Assembly: GCF_001667265.1 (NCBI RefSeq)
Contig: NZ_LZHW01000087.1
Coordinates: forward strand, 1-64,000
Direction: 5' to 3'
DNA: 64,000 nucleotides
From: Mycobacterium sp. ACS4331
GTDB taxonomy: Bacteria; Actinomycetota; Actinomycetes; Mycobacteriales; Mycobacteriaceae
Shown: positions 51,807 to 60,675 of the stretch, in pieces
Numbering within the stretch: the stretch's first letter is position 1
Layout: each line of letters starts with the position of its first letter
Notes under the pieces: generated by a model
What the model saw: the letters and a program-made list of their open reading frames with translations, nothing else
Databases searched by the model: none
Told to the model about the DNA's origin: nothing
Made by a program: the position numbers and the translations under genes

Positions 51807-54752
51807 TCAGCCCGGCGCCCGGGGAAACTCGATCGTGGGAGCATCGTCGTCGCCGCGCGGGCGGTCTGTCCCGAGCAGTGCCCGCACCAGCGGACGCGGG
51901 CCGTAGGGCCGCAGCATGGTGCTTGCCGGACGCGAGCGCACGCGCTGCGGCCACCAGAACCAAGGTCCCAGCAGGGCCGCGATGGCGGGCGTCATGAAGG
52001 ACCTGACGATCATCGCGTCGAACAGCAGACCCAACCCGATGGTGGTACCGATCTGGCCGATGATCCGCAGGTCGCTCACCGCCATCGAGGCCATCGTGGC
52101 GGCGAATACGAGTGCCGCGGTGGTGACGACCTTGCCGGTGCCACCCATCGCCCGGATGATGCCGGTGTTGATGCCGGCTCCCACCTCTTCTCTCATCCGG
52201 GAGACCAACAGCAGGTTGTAGTCGGAGCCCACCGCCAACAGGATGATCACCGACATCGCCAGCACCATCCAGTGCAGGTGGATGCCCAGGATGTACTGCC
52301 ACAACAGCACCGCGAGTCCGAACGACGCACCGAGGGACAGCACGACCGTACCGACGATGACCAGCGCCGCGATGAAGCTGCGCGTGATGATCAACATGAT
52401 GATGAACACCAGGCAGATGGCGGCGATTCCGGCGATCAACAGGTCATTCGCCGAACCGTCATGCCAGTCCTTGGCAGTTGTTGCCGCACCGGCGAGGTGG
52501 AGTTGGGCATTGGACAGCGGTGTCCCCTTGAGCGACTCCTCTGCCGCGGTTCTGATCTTGTCGATCCTGGCGATTCCCTCAGGTGTGGCCGGATCACCCT
52601 TGTGGGAGATGATGAATCGCGCGGCCCTGCCATCCGGAGACATGAAGGACGCCATGGCCCGCTTGAACTCCGCGTTCTCGAACACCTCCGGCGGCAGGTA
52701 GAACGAGTCGTCGTTCTTCGACTCGTCGTAGGCCTGGCCCATCGCGCTGACGTCGGAGGTCGTCTCCTCTGACTGCTCGGCCAGCCCGGACATCGTGCTG
52801 TACATGGTCAGCTGCATCGTCCGCAGGGTCCGCATCACCTCGATGATCCGGGGGAAGACCTCAAGCATCTGCGGAAGGATCACCTTCAGCTGATCCATGT
52901 TCTCCACGAGCACATCGAGTTTGTCGGTGAGTTCTTGAGTGCCGTCCATGACGTCGAAGATCGACCTCAACGCCCAGCAGATGGGGATGTTGTAGCAGTG
53001 CGGTTCCCAGTAGAAGTAGTTCCGAATGGGCCGGAAGAAGTCGTCGAACAGCGTGAGACTGTCCCTCAGACCGACGATGATGTCCTCAACGGCGTGCGTG
53101 GTCGCGATCATGTCGTCGGTGATCGCGTTGAGCATCTTGGTCAACCGGTACTGGTCTTCCATCAGTTTGATCATGGCGGCCATGTCGTTGGCCTGCTTCA
53201 ACATGTCCTTGTTGCGCTCGTTCTGCAGCTTCTGGATCTGGACCTGGGTGGCCCCCTGCAGGCTGATGAGGAAGGGAATGGACGTGTTGGCGATCGGGGT
53301 TCCCTCGGGCCGCGTGATGCCCTGGACGCGTGAGACCCCGGGAACCTTGAAGACGGCCTTCGCGATCTTGTTGAGCGTCAGGAGGTCCGTGGGATTCCGC
53401 ATGTCGTGGTCGGTCTCGACCATGAGGATGTCGGGCGAGAGGCGGGACTGCGAGAAATGGCGCTCAGCCGCGAGAAATCCCTGATTCGCCGGGATGTCCG
53501 GGGGGATGTAGTCGCGGTCGTTGTAGCTCGTCTGATACCCGGGCAACGCCAGGAGACCGACCAGTGCCGCCGTCAGCGACGCAGCCAGGATGGGCCCCGG
53601 CCAGCGGACGATCGCCGTGCCGATACCTCGCCACCGGCCAGACCTCAGGGTGCGCTTCGGATCGAGCAGACCGAAGCGGCCGGCGATCGCGATTCCCGCC
53701 GGCACCAGGGTCACCGCCGCGGCGACGGCGGTGAGCATGCCGATGGCACAGGGAACACCCATCGTGTTGAAGTAGGGCAGCCCGGTGACACTCAGACACA
53801 GAATCGCACCCGCGATGGTCAGACCGGAGGCCAGGACCACGGGGGCGGTGCTGCGATAGGTGGTGTAGTAAGCCGATTCTCGATCCTGGCCGGCCTGGCG
53901 CGCCTCCTGATACCGGCCGAAGAAGAAGATTCCGTAGTCGGTTCCGGCCGCGATGGCCAGAAAGACCAGCATGTTGACCGCGAACGTCGACAGCACGAAC
54001 ACTTCGTTGGCGCCGAGGAAGGCCACGATTCCACGTGCCGCGGCCACTTCGAAACCGACCATGACCAGCAGCAGAACCACCGTGATGACAGAGCGATAGA
54101 CGATCAGGAGCATCGTGAAGATGATCACGACCGTCACGATCGTGATCTTCAGGACCGAGTCGTTGCCGCTGTGCTGCATGTCGGACGCGAGCGGTGCCGC
54201 GCCGGACACATAGACCCGTACCCCCTCCGGCGGTGACGAGCGGTCCACGATGTCACGAACCGCCCGCACCGACTCGTCGCCCAACGCGGTGCCCTGGTTC
54301 CCGGCCAGGTTCAGCTGCGTGTAAACGGCTCTGCCGTCGGGACTCTGCACACTGGAGGACGTGAGTCGATCACCCCACAGATCCTGGACGTGCTCGACGT
54401 GCTTCGTGTCGTCTCGCAGCTCACGCACCAAACCCGCGTAATACTCGCGGGCATTCTCACCGAGTGGTTGCTCGCCCTCCAGCACGATCATCGCCGAACT
54501 GTCCGAGTCGGACTCGCCGAAGGCTTGACCCATCCTGAGCATGCCGACCGTCGACGGTGCCTCAGCGGGCATCAGCGACACCGAGTTCTCCTCGGCCACC
54601 CGTTCAAGCGCAGGGATTGCCGCTCGCCAGTCGCCACCGACCGCCGAGAGCGTGGTGAACAGGATGATGGCCAGCCACCCCAAGACAATGATGGGGGCCA
54701 TCCGACGAATCGTCCGCGCTACGCGGGGCGGACGGGGACGCTCAATGTCCAT
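51807..54752 (-). CDS. mmpL: MmpL lipid transporter, second of tandem pair (MmpL4b-like)
   Basis: This is an RND-superfamily inner-membrane lipid exporter of 981 residues. One helix near residues 18-38 and a periplasmic loop are followed by five helices, then a second loop (~390-760) containing the long helical hairpin found in MmpL4/MmpL5 types, and a final helix bundle. Proton-relay Asp-Tyr pairs are visible in AAGTDYGIFFFGRYQE (helix 4) and LAVGSDYNLLLVSRM (helix 10). A cysteine pair lies in PHCYNIPICW. The C-terminus has a short acidic tail (RGDDDAPTIEF). It starts 9 bp after the first mmpL, so the two are one transcription unit. By analogy with MmpL4a/4b of GPL export, both may be needed for export. 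Confidence 0.92.
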   Translation of the reverse strand: MDIERPRPPRVARTIRRMAPIIVLGWLAIILFTTLSAVGGDWRAAIPALERVAEENSVSLMPAEAPSTVGMLRMGQAFGESDSDSSAMIVLEGEQPLGENAREYYAGLVRELRDDTKHVEHVQDLWGDRLTSSSVQSPDGRAVYTQLNLAGNQGTALGDESVRAVRDIVDRSSPPEGVRVYVSGAAPLASDMQHSGNDSVLKITIVTVVIIFTMLLIVYRSVITVVLLLVMVGFEVAAARGIVAFLGANEVFVLSTFAVNMLVFLAIAAGTDYGIFFFGRYQEARQAGQDRESAYYTTYRSTAPVVLASGLTIAGAILCLSVTGLPYFNTMGVPCAIGMLTAVAAAVTLVPAGIAIAGRFGLLDPKRTLRSGRWRGIGTAIVRWPGPILAASLTAALVGLLALPGYQTSYNDRDYIPPDIPANQGFLAAERHFSQSRLSPDILMVETDHDMRNPTDLLTLNKIAKAVFKVPGVSRVQGITRPEGTPIANTSIPFLISLQGATQVQIQKLQNERNKDMLKQANDMAAMIKLMEDQYRLTKMLNAITDDMIATTHAVEDIIVGLRDSLTLFDDFFRPIRNYFYWEPHCYNIPICWALRSIFDVMDGTQELTDKLDVLVENMDQLKVILPQMLEVFPRIIEVMRTLRTMQLTMYSTMSGLAEQSEETTSDVSAMGQAYDESKNDDSFYLPPEVFENAEFKRAMASFMSPDGRAARFIISHKGDPATPEGIARIDKIRTAAEESLKGTPLSNAQLHLAGAATTAKDWHDGSANDLLIAGIAAICLVFIIMLIITRSFIAALVIVGTVVLSLGASFGLAVLLWQYILGIHLHWMVLAMSVIILLAVGSDYNLLLVSRMREEVGAGINTGIIRAMGGTGKVVTTAALVFAATMASMAVSDLRIIGQIGTTIGLGLLFDAMIVRSFMTPAIAALLGPWFWWPQRVRSRPASTMLRPYGPRPLVRALLGTDRPRGDDDAPTIEFPRAPG

Positions 54753-54761
54753 ACGCCCTGG

Positions 54762-57650
54762 TCAATCCCTGAGCAGCAGCGAACGCACCAGCGGACGAGG
54801 CCCGGTCGGGCGAAGCATCGAACTGGCTGGGCGGGGGCGCACCCGCAGCGGCCACCAGAACCAGCGACCGAGCAGGGCGGCGATGGACGGCGTCATGAAT
54901 GCCCGCACGACAAGCGTGTCGAACAGGAGGCCGAGCGCGATTGTGGTCCCCACCTGACCGATGGTGAGCAGGTCGCTCACGATCATGGAGCCCATCGTCG
55001 CCGCGAAGACCAAACCCGCTGCCGTCACGACCTTTCCGCTGCCCGCCACTGCACGGATCAGGCCCGTGTTGATACCCGCGGAGAGCTCCTCCTTCATGCG
55101 CGAGACCAGCAGCAGGTTGTAGTCCGAGCCGACAGCAAGCAGCACGATGACCGACATCGCCAGCACGACCCAGTGAATCTGTATCCCCAGGAAGTGCTGC
55201 CAGACGAGCACCGAGAGACCGAATGACGCACCCAACGAAAGGGCCACTGTCCCCACGATGACCAGACCGGCGATCAGGCTTCGCGTCACGATCACCATGA
55301 TCAGGAAGATGAGGCACAGCGCCGCCACGGCGGCGATCAGGAGGTCGATCCGTGAGCCGTCCACCAGATCCTTGACGCCCGCGGCGGTGCCGGCGAGGTA
55401 GATCTTCGAGCTCTCCAGCGGAGTCCCCTTCAGCGACTCCTCGGCCGCGGTCCGGATGGGTTCGACACGCGCGATGCCCTCAGGCGATGCGGGATCACCC
55501 TTCTGCGCGATCAGCAGCCGCGCCGCCTTGCCGTCCGGAGACATGAAGATGTCAGCGATCCGCTTGAAGTCCTTGTTCTCGAAGACATCTGGCGGCAGAT
55601 AGAAGGAATCGTCGTTGTTCGCGGCGTCGAACGCCTTGCCCATCGCTGTCGCGTTCTGGTTCGACTCCTCCATCTGGGAGAAGATGCCCGACATCGTGCT
55701 GTGCATCGTCAGCATCATCGTGCGGGTGCTCTTCATGTTGGCGATCATCGGCGGGAACTGCGTGAGGATCTGCGGCATCAGCACATCCAGCTTGTCCAGA
55801 TCTGCGATCAGGTCCTGCATCTTCAGCGTCACCTTGTCGACACCGTCCAGAGCATCGAAGATGCCGCGCAGCGACCAGCAGATCGGGATGTTGTAGCAGT
55901 GCGGCTCCCAGTAGAGGTAGTTGCGGATCGGCCGGAAGAAATCGTCGAAATCGGCGATGTGGTCCCGCAACTCCTCGGTCGTCGACTGAATCTCGCGGGT
56001 GGTCTCGATCATGCTGTGGGTGGTGTCCACCATCTGCTGCATCAGCCCGTACATCCGCTGCATCAGCTCGATCATCGTGGTCATCTCTTCGGCCTGCGCC
56101 GCAAGGTCCTCCATCCGCTGCTGCTGGAACGGCATGACCAGCTTCTGGCTGGCGTTGCTCATGCTCAGCAGGAATGGCAGTGACGCGTGCTTGATCTGTG
56201 TCCCCTCCGGGCGGGTGATGGACTGCACGTTCGCCACCCCCGGTACCGCGAAGACCGCCTTGGCGAGTCTGTTCAGCACCAACAGATCCGACGAGTTGCG
56301 CATGTCGTGATCCGACTCGATCATCAGCAGGTCGGGTGATGTCAGCCGCGATTCGGGGAAGTGTCGTGCGGCAGCCTGGAAACCCTTGCTGGAGGGGATG
56401 TCCGGTGGCAGATACCTCTGATCGGTGTAGCTGGGTGTGTAACCGGGCAGAGTCAGGAGTCCGATCAGCGAAATCGCCATCGTGGCAACGAGAATCGGTC
56501 CGGGCCATCGGACGATCGCAGTGCCGATCCGTCGCCATCGGCGGGTGACGACGGGCCGCTTCGGGTCAAAGATGCGCGTACGAGAAGTCGCTGCGATGCA
56601 CGCCGGCACCAATGTCAACGCAACGGCGACCGCCACCATGATCCCGATCGCGCCCGGAATGCCCAGGGGTTGGAAGAAGGGCAGCCGGGTGAAGCTCAGG
56701 CAGGCGATCGCCCCGGCGATGGTCGCACCGGATGCCAGCACCACCTTGGCGACACTGCGATAGGTGGTGTAGAACGCCTCTTCGCGGGTCTCCCCCGCCT
56801 GCCGTGCCTCCTGATATCGGCCCGTGAAGAAGATCGCGTAGTCGGTTCCGGCCGCGATCCCCACAGACACCAGAAGGTTCACGACATACGTCGTCAACCC
56901 GACGTACCCCTGCATCGCAAGCCATGCCACGACACCGCGGGCGACCTGCAACTCGATGAAGACGGTGAACAACAGGATCAGGACGAGCAGGATTGAGCGG
57001 TACAGCAGGAGCAGCATCACGAAGATGACGCTGACGGTCACGAGCGTGATCAGGATGACCGTGCGGTTACCGCTCTCCCCCATGTCGGACACGATCGCCG
57101 AGGGCCCCGTGAGGTATGCCTGCACGCCGGGCGGTGGCGGAGTCCCATCGACGATGTCCTTGACGACCTTGACCGACTCGATCGACTGCGCCTGCCCGAT
57201 CTCTCCGACAAGATCCAACTGGACGAAAACCGCTTTACCGTCGGCACTCTCGGCTGCACCCTCGGTGAGCGGATCGCCCCAGAAGTCATGGACGTGCTCG
57301 ACGGCCTCCGGCCGCTCCCGCAGTTGACGGACGAGGTCGTCGTAGTACCGATGGGTGTCCGGCCCGAGCTGCTGCTGGCCCTCCAACACCAGGATCGCCA
57401 CTCCGCCGCCCGCGGACTCGTTGAAGGCCTCTCCCATTCGCTGCGCAGCCCGGACCGACGGTGCGTCCGCGGGGCTCAACGAGACCGACCTCTCACGTTC
57501 CACGACTTCCAGTGGGGGCACGGTGGCCCCCAGCAGGAAGGTGAAGCCGATCCAGCCCAGGATGATCAGCGGCGCGAACCGCCGGATGAAGGTGGCGATT
57601 CTGGGACGTCGGGCGGGAGCCCGCTGATCCTCCGTGGTCGGGGCGCTCAT
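54762..57650 (-). CDS. mmpL: MmpL lipid transporter, first of tandem pair (MmpL4a-like)
   Basis: This is an RND-superfamily lipid exporter of 962 residues, a paralogue of the downstream MmpL. The same signatures appear: AAGTDYAIFFTGRYQEAR, LAVGSDYNLLLVSRMKEE, a long periplasmic helical hairpin with MIELMQRMYGLMQQM, and the cysteine pair in PHCYNIPICW. Its first codon overlaps the mmpS stop by four bases (57647-57650), indicating translational coupling, and the second mmpL follows after 9 bp. The mmpS-mmpL-mmpL order is that of the GPL export cassette. The natural cargo is inferred to be the NRPS lipopeptide. Confidence 0.92.
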   Translation of the reverse strand: MSAPTTEDQRAPARRPRIATFIRRFAPLIILGWIGFTFLLGATVPPLEVVERERSVSLSPADAPSVRAAQRMGEAFNESAGGGVAILVLEGQQQLGPDTHRYYDDLVRQLRERPEAVEHVHDFWGDPLTEGAAESADGKAVFVQLDLVGEIGQAQSIESVKVVKDIVDGTPPPPGVQAYLTGPSAIVSDMGESGNRTVILITLVTVSVIFVMLLLLYRSILLVLILLFTVFIELQVARGVVAWLAMQGYVGLTTYVVNLLVSVGIAAGTDYAIFFTGRYQEARQAGETREEAFYTTYRSVAKVVLASGATIAGAIACLSFTRLPFFQPLGIPGAIGIMVAVAVALTLVPACIAATSRTRIFDPKRPVVTRRWRRIGTAIVRWPGPILVATMAISLIGLLTLPGYTPSYTDQRYLPPDIPSSKGFQAAARHFPESRLTSPDLLMIESDHDMRNSSDLLVLNRLAKAVFAVPGVANVQSITRPEGTQIKHASLPFLLSMSNASQKLVMPFQQQRMEDLAAQAEEMTTMIELMQRMYGLMQQMVDTTHSMIETTREIQSTTEELRDHIADFDDFFRPIRNYLYWEPHCYNIPICWSLRGIFDALDGVDKVTLKMQDLIADLDKLDVLMPQILTQFPPMIANMKSTRTMMLTMHSTMSGIFSQMEESNQNATAMGKAFDAANNDDSFYLPPDVFENKDFKRIADIFMSPDGKAARLLIAQKGDPASPEGIARVEPIRTAAEESLKGTPLESSKIYLAGTAAGVKDLVDGSRIDLLIAAVAALCLIFLIMVIVTRSLIAGLVIVGTVALSLGASFGLSVLVWQHFLGIQIHWVVLAMSVIVLLAVGSDYNLLLVSRMKEELSAGINTGLIRAVAGSGKVVTAAGLVFAATMGSMIVSDLLTIGQVGTTIALGLLFDTLVVRAFMTPSIAALLGRWFWWPLRVRPRPASSMLRPTGPRPLVRSLLLRD

Positions 57651-58078
57651 GCGGCCTTCAACAGACAGCTGGTGAACGCGTTGACGTTGTTGGAGGTCTT
57701 CTCGGCCTTCACTTCGCCGTCAACGGTGATGCGGCATCCGATGCTGTCACTGTCACCCTGAGCCATCAGGCTGCCGATCGCCGTCGCGTCACCGATGTCG
57801 AACTGCAGCGTCCAGGGCAGGCTGACGTCCGTTATGTAGCGAGGTTCTGTTTCCTCATCGAAATAGCTGATGTTCGCCGTGGTGCCCGGCGGCCCGAAAA
57901 CCTCGTACACCATCTTCTTGGGGTCATAGGGCTTTGAATCGGCCACCTTGGTGTCCGCGTACGACGGGCGCTTCTCGGAACCGAAGACCCCGTGCAGGCG
58001 TGAAACGGTGAAACCGCCAGCGGCCACCACAACCAGGACGAGCAGCGGTATCCACAGCCGCCTCAAAAGCCCAAAAAT
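57647..58078 (-). CDS. mmpS: MmpS accessory membrane protein (MmpS4-like)
   Basis: This single-pass membrane protein has a periplasmic beta-domain that works with MmpL partners. An N-terminal helix (IPLLVLVVVAAGGF) is followed by SRLHGVFGSEKRPSY, YEVFGPPGTTANISYFD and SDSIGCRITVDG. Two cysteines (GCRI and the C-terminal SCLL) fit the family disulfide. Length and sequence match MmpS4. The start is unusual. The strong site GGGGAGGA (58084-58091) is five bases before an in-frame ATT at 58078. The only other candidate is TTG at 58066, 17 bases away. No ATG or GTG is available, so I extend to the ATT. The gene overlaps the following mmpL by four bases. Confidence 0.88.
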   Translation of the reverse strand: MFGLLRRLWIPLLVLVVVAAGGFTVSRLHGVFGSEKRPSYADTKVADSKPYDPKKMVYEVFGPPGTTANISYFDEETEPRYITDVSLPWTLQFDIGDATAIGSLMAQGDSDSIGCRITVDGEVKAEKTSNNVNAFTSCLLKAA

Positions 58079-58091
58079 CGTCGTCCTCCCC

Positions 58092-58667
58092 TACTTCCGC
58101 ACCCCGACCCCAGTCGTCGCTCACGCGACTCAGTGCAGAAATGCCTCCCCGTCGGCCCCTCTGCATCCGATCGATGAAGGGTAACCCATGCCCGTGACCC
58201 GCATATGATCTTGTGCCAGACGCGATATGTGATCGGAACTGGCCCTTGATTTCCGGACCCGCGTACGGTTTTTCTTCGCAACCCTCGCAAAGAGGTGAGC
58301 CTGTTTAGCAGAAATCCGGCAGAAGACTTCGCCAGCAAATTCTAATTCCGCCACTGTGACGGCTATCACCAGCAGATAATTACGCAGCCTCCGCCGGAAA
58401 GGCGAAATTGTCGAAAGTGTCAGATATCGGCGCCGAAATCGTGTTCAGACGCTGCGGTCATCGCCCTGGCAAACGAGCTCACGCACCACGGGTCACAGTG
58501 ATCTCCTCTCCCCAACCATGAAGCGACGGTCATCCGGACGGTCCACGGCGACGGTCGTGAGTGGGGGCTGGCACCCATCGAATCTCTCCCGCCAGCATGG
58601 CCGCCGGTTGGGGGACAACGAGGCAGACACCACCCCGGCGATCCAGGAACGTACTGGTCACAACCCG
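58092..58667. promoter_or_regulatory. Divergent intergenic region (mmpS operon / oxidase)
   Basis: About 580 bp separate the divergent mmpS and FAD-oxidase genes. No credible gene was found. The region must carry the promoter of mmpS-mmpL-mmpL. The stretch near 58300-58420 is less GC-rich than its surroundings. AAGGAGG at 58668-58674 is the ribosome binding site of the oxidase gene. Confidence 0.5.
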
Positions 58668-58681
58668 AAGGAGGCGACACC

Positions 58682-60553
58682 ATGACCGCAGAAACCGTCC
58701 CCACGCAGGCCGGACTGGACCGTTCCATCATCGACAGGTTCACCGGCGCCGTCGAGGGCCACGCAGACGTCATCACCGACAACTACGTGCTCACCGCGCG
58801 CGGCCACGACTTCTGGGGCGTCGGCGGAACCGCCGAGCTGCTGCTCCACCCGCACACCCGCGATGAGGTCGCCGCGATCATGCGGATCGCCGCCGAGTAT
58901 CGGATCCCGGTCGTCCCCCGTGGGGGCGCCTCGAACTGCTCGGGCGGGATGATGCCGGCGAGTGGCCGCGTCCTGCTGGATCTGTCGAACCTCAACCAGA
59001 TCATCGACATCGACATCACCGGTCGGAAGGCCCGTGTCGAACCCGGCGTGGTCAATTCCGACCTCCAGGAGCGCCTCGCGCCTCACGGCCTGTGCTTCTC
59101 CCCCGACCCTGTCTCGGCGCACCTGGCGACCGTGGGCGGAAACCTGATCGAGAATGCCGGCGGCCCCCACGCTTTGAAGTACGGCGTGACGTACAACCAC
59201 ATCCTGGCCGCCGACGTCGTCCTACCGGACGGCACCACGGTGACGCTTCGCGCCGACGACGACGGTCCTGATCTCCTCGGCGTGATCATCGGATCCGAGG
59301 GCACGCTGGGCATCGTCACCGAGGTGACCGTGGCACTGCGCCCGATCGCCGCGGTGACGCACAGCCTGATGGGCGCCTTCGCGACAGCGCGTGAGGCCGC
59401 CGACACCATCGCGGCGATCGTCGCGACCGGCGTCGTGCCCGCGGCCGTGGAGTGGCTCGACCGAGACGGCATCGCGGGCCTGCAGCAGTTCTACGACACC
59501 GGCTATCCCTCGGACGCCGACTCGATCGTGCTGATGGACGTCGACGGCACCGACGCCGAGGTGCGCCGTGACCAGGCGATTGTCGAACGGGTGCTGCGTG
59601 AGCGGGCCACCGAGGTCCGGGTCGCCGAGACCGAGAAGGGCCGGGCGGCACTCTGGTACGGCCGGCTCCACGCTCCCGACTCCGTCGTGCAGAGCGGCAA
59701 GGGATTCTTCATCGGGGACGTCACCGTGCCCCGCGACCGGATTCCGGAGATGCAGGAGGCCATCCAGGCGACGGCCGCCCGTCACTCCGACGGCCTGCTG
59801 TTCATCGCCGTGTGCGGGCATGCCGGCGACGGCGATCTGCACCCCACGACCTTCTACGACAAGGACAACCCCAGGGCGGCCGCCGCACTGGAGGCCGCGA
59901 ACAACGAGATCATCGCAGCGGCACTGCGTTTGGGTGGAACCATCACCGGCGAACACGGTGTGGGCACCGAGAAGATCCCATTCATGACCCAACGCTTCAC
60001 CCCGGTGGAGATCTCGGCCCAGCGCTCGATCAAGACGGCGTTCGACCCGGAGGGTCTACTCAATCCAGGGGTGATGCTGCCCGAGCAGTCGCCCGCGGAA
60101 CCCCCGACCACCGAGTTCGCGGACACCGTCCGCGCCGCGGTCTACGGAGATTGGGGCCCCGACCCCGGCGCGGCGCTGACCGTGGGCGGGAACACCGACG
60201 TCACCGTGAACCTGGGCAATCTCAGCCTGGTCGTCGGCGCGGACGCAACCCTCGACCAGATCCGCGGCCACCTCGACGACCATGGCGTCACCTGCCTGGC
60301 CGTTCCGGAGTCGGGCGGCGATCGGCGCATCGGTGACCTGGTGGCCACCGCGACCGGCGCCGAACGCACGCAGATCCGCCACGCGCTGCTCGGCGCCGAG
60401 GTCACCGTCGTCGACGGACAGGTGCCCGCGCGCTTCGGGGCCGAGACCATGAAGGACGTCGCCGGCTACGACACCAAGCGGCTCTACATCGGGGCCCACG
60501 GCACGTTCGGTGCGCTGAGCAGGCTGATCTTCAAGATCGGCGTGAAGCGTTAG
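58682..60553 (+). CDS. FAD-linked oxidase: GlcD fused to a GlcE-like domain
   Basis: This is a flavin-dependent 2-hydroxyacid (glycolate/lactate-type) dehydrogenase of 623 residues. Residues 1 to about 465 form a complete GlcD/D-lactate dehydrogenase unit: FAD-binding PRGGASNCSGGMMP near 80, GNLIENAGGPHALKYG near 155, GSEGTLGIVTEV near 205, and C-terminal motifs CGHAGDGDLHP and GEHGVGTEK. The remaining ~150 residues match GlcE, with LVVGADATLDQIRGHL and the diagnostic FGAETMKDVAGYDTKRL. In many bacteria GlcD and GlcE are separate subunits, so this is a fusion, with the GlcE part shorter than usual. A strong RBS (AAGGAGG) precedes ATG 58682. No glcF-like iron-sulfur gene is adjacent. Confidence 0.85.
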   Translation: MTAETVPTQAGLDRSIIDRFTGAVEGHADVITDNYVLTARGHDFWGVGGTAELLLHPHTRDEVAAIMRIAAEYRIPVVPRGGASNCSGGMMPASGRVLLDLSNLNQIIDIDITGRKARVEPGVVNSDLQERLAPHGLCFSPDPVSAHLATVGGNLIENAGGPHALKYGVTYNHILAADVVLPDGTTVTLRADDDGPDLLGVIIGSEGTLGIVTEVTVALRPIAAVTHSLMGAFATAREAADTIAAIVATGVVPAAVEWLDRDGIAGLQQFYDTGYPSDADSIVLMDVDGTDAEVRRDQAIVERVLRERATEVRVAETEKGRAALWYGRLHAPDSVVQSGKGFFIGDVTVPRDRIPEMQEAIQATAARHSDGLLFIAVCGHAGDGDLHPTTFYDKDNPRAAAALEAANNEIIAAALRLGGTITGEHGVGTEKIPFMTQRFTPVEISAQRSIKTAFDPEGLLNPGVMLPEQSPAEPPTTEFADTVRAAVYGDWGPDPGAALTVGGNTDVTVNLGNLSLVVGADATLDQIRGHLDDHGVTCLAVPESGGDRRIGDLVATATGAERTQIRHALLGAEVTVVDGQVPARFGAETMKDVAGYDTKRLYIGAHGTFGALSRLIFKIGVKR

Positions 60554-60675
60554 GAGCCCTTCACCCCTCGGCCAGGCGAACAGCGCTGTGGCCGCAGTGG
60601 TGCGGACGGGTCCCGTCCGGCGCTGGCCGGAGAGGACAGGGAATCGCTGCGGCTGCGCGCGCGTTGGAGGCGGTC

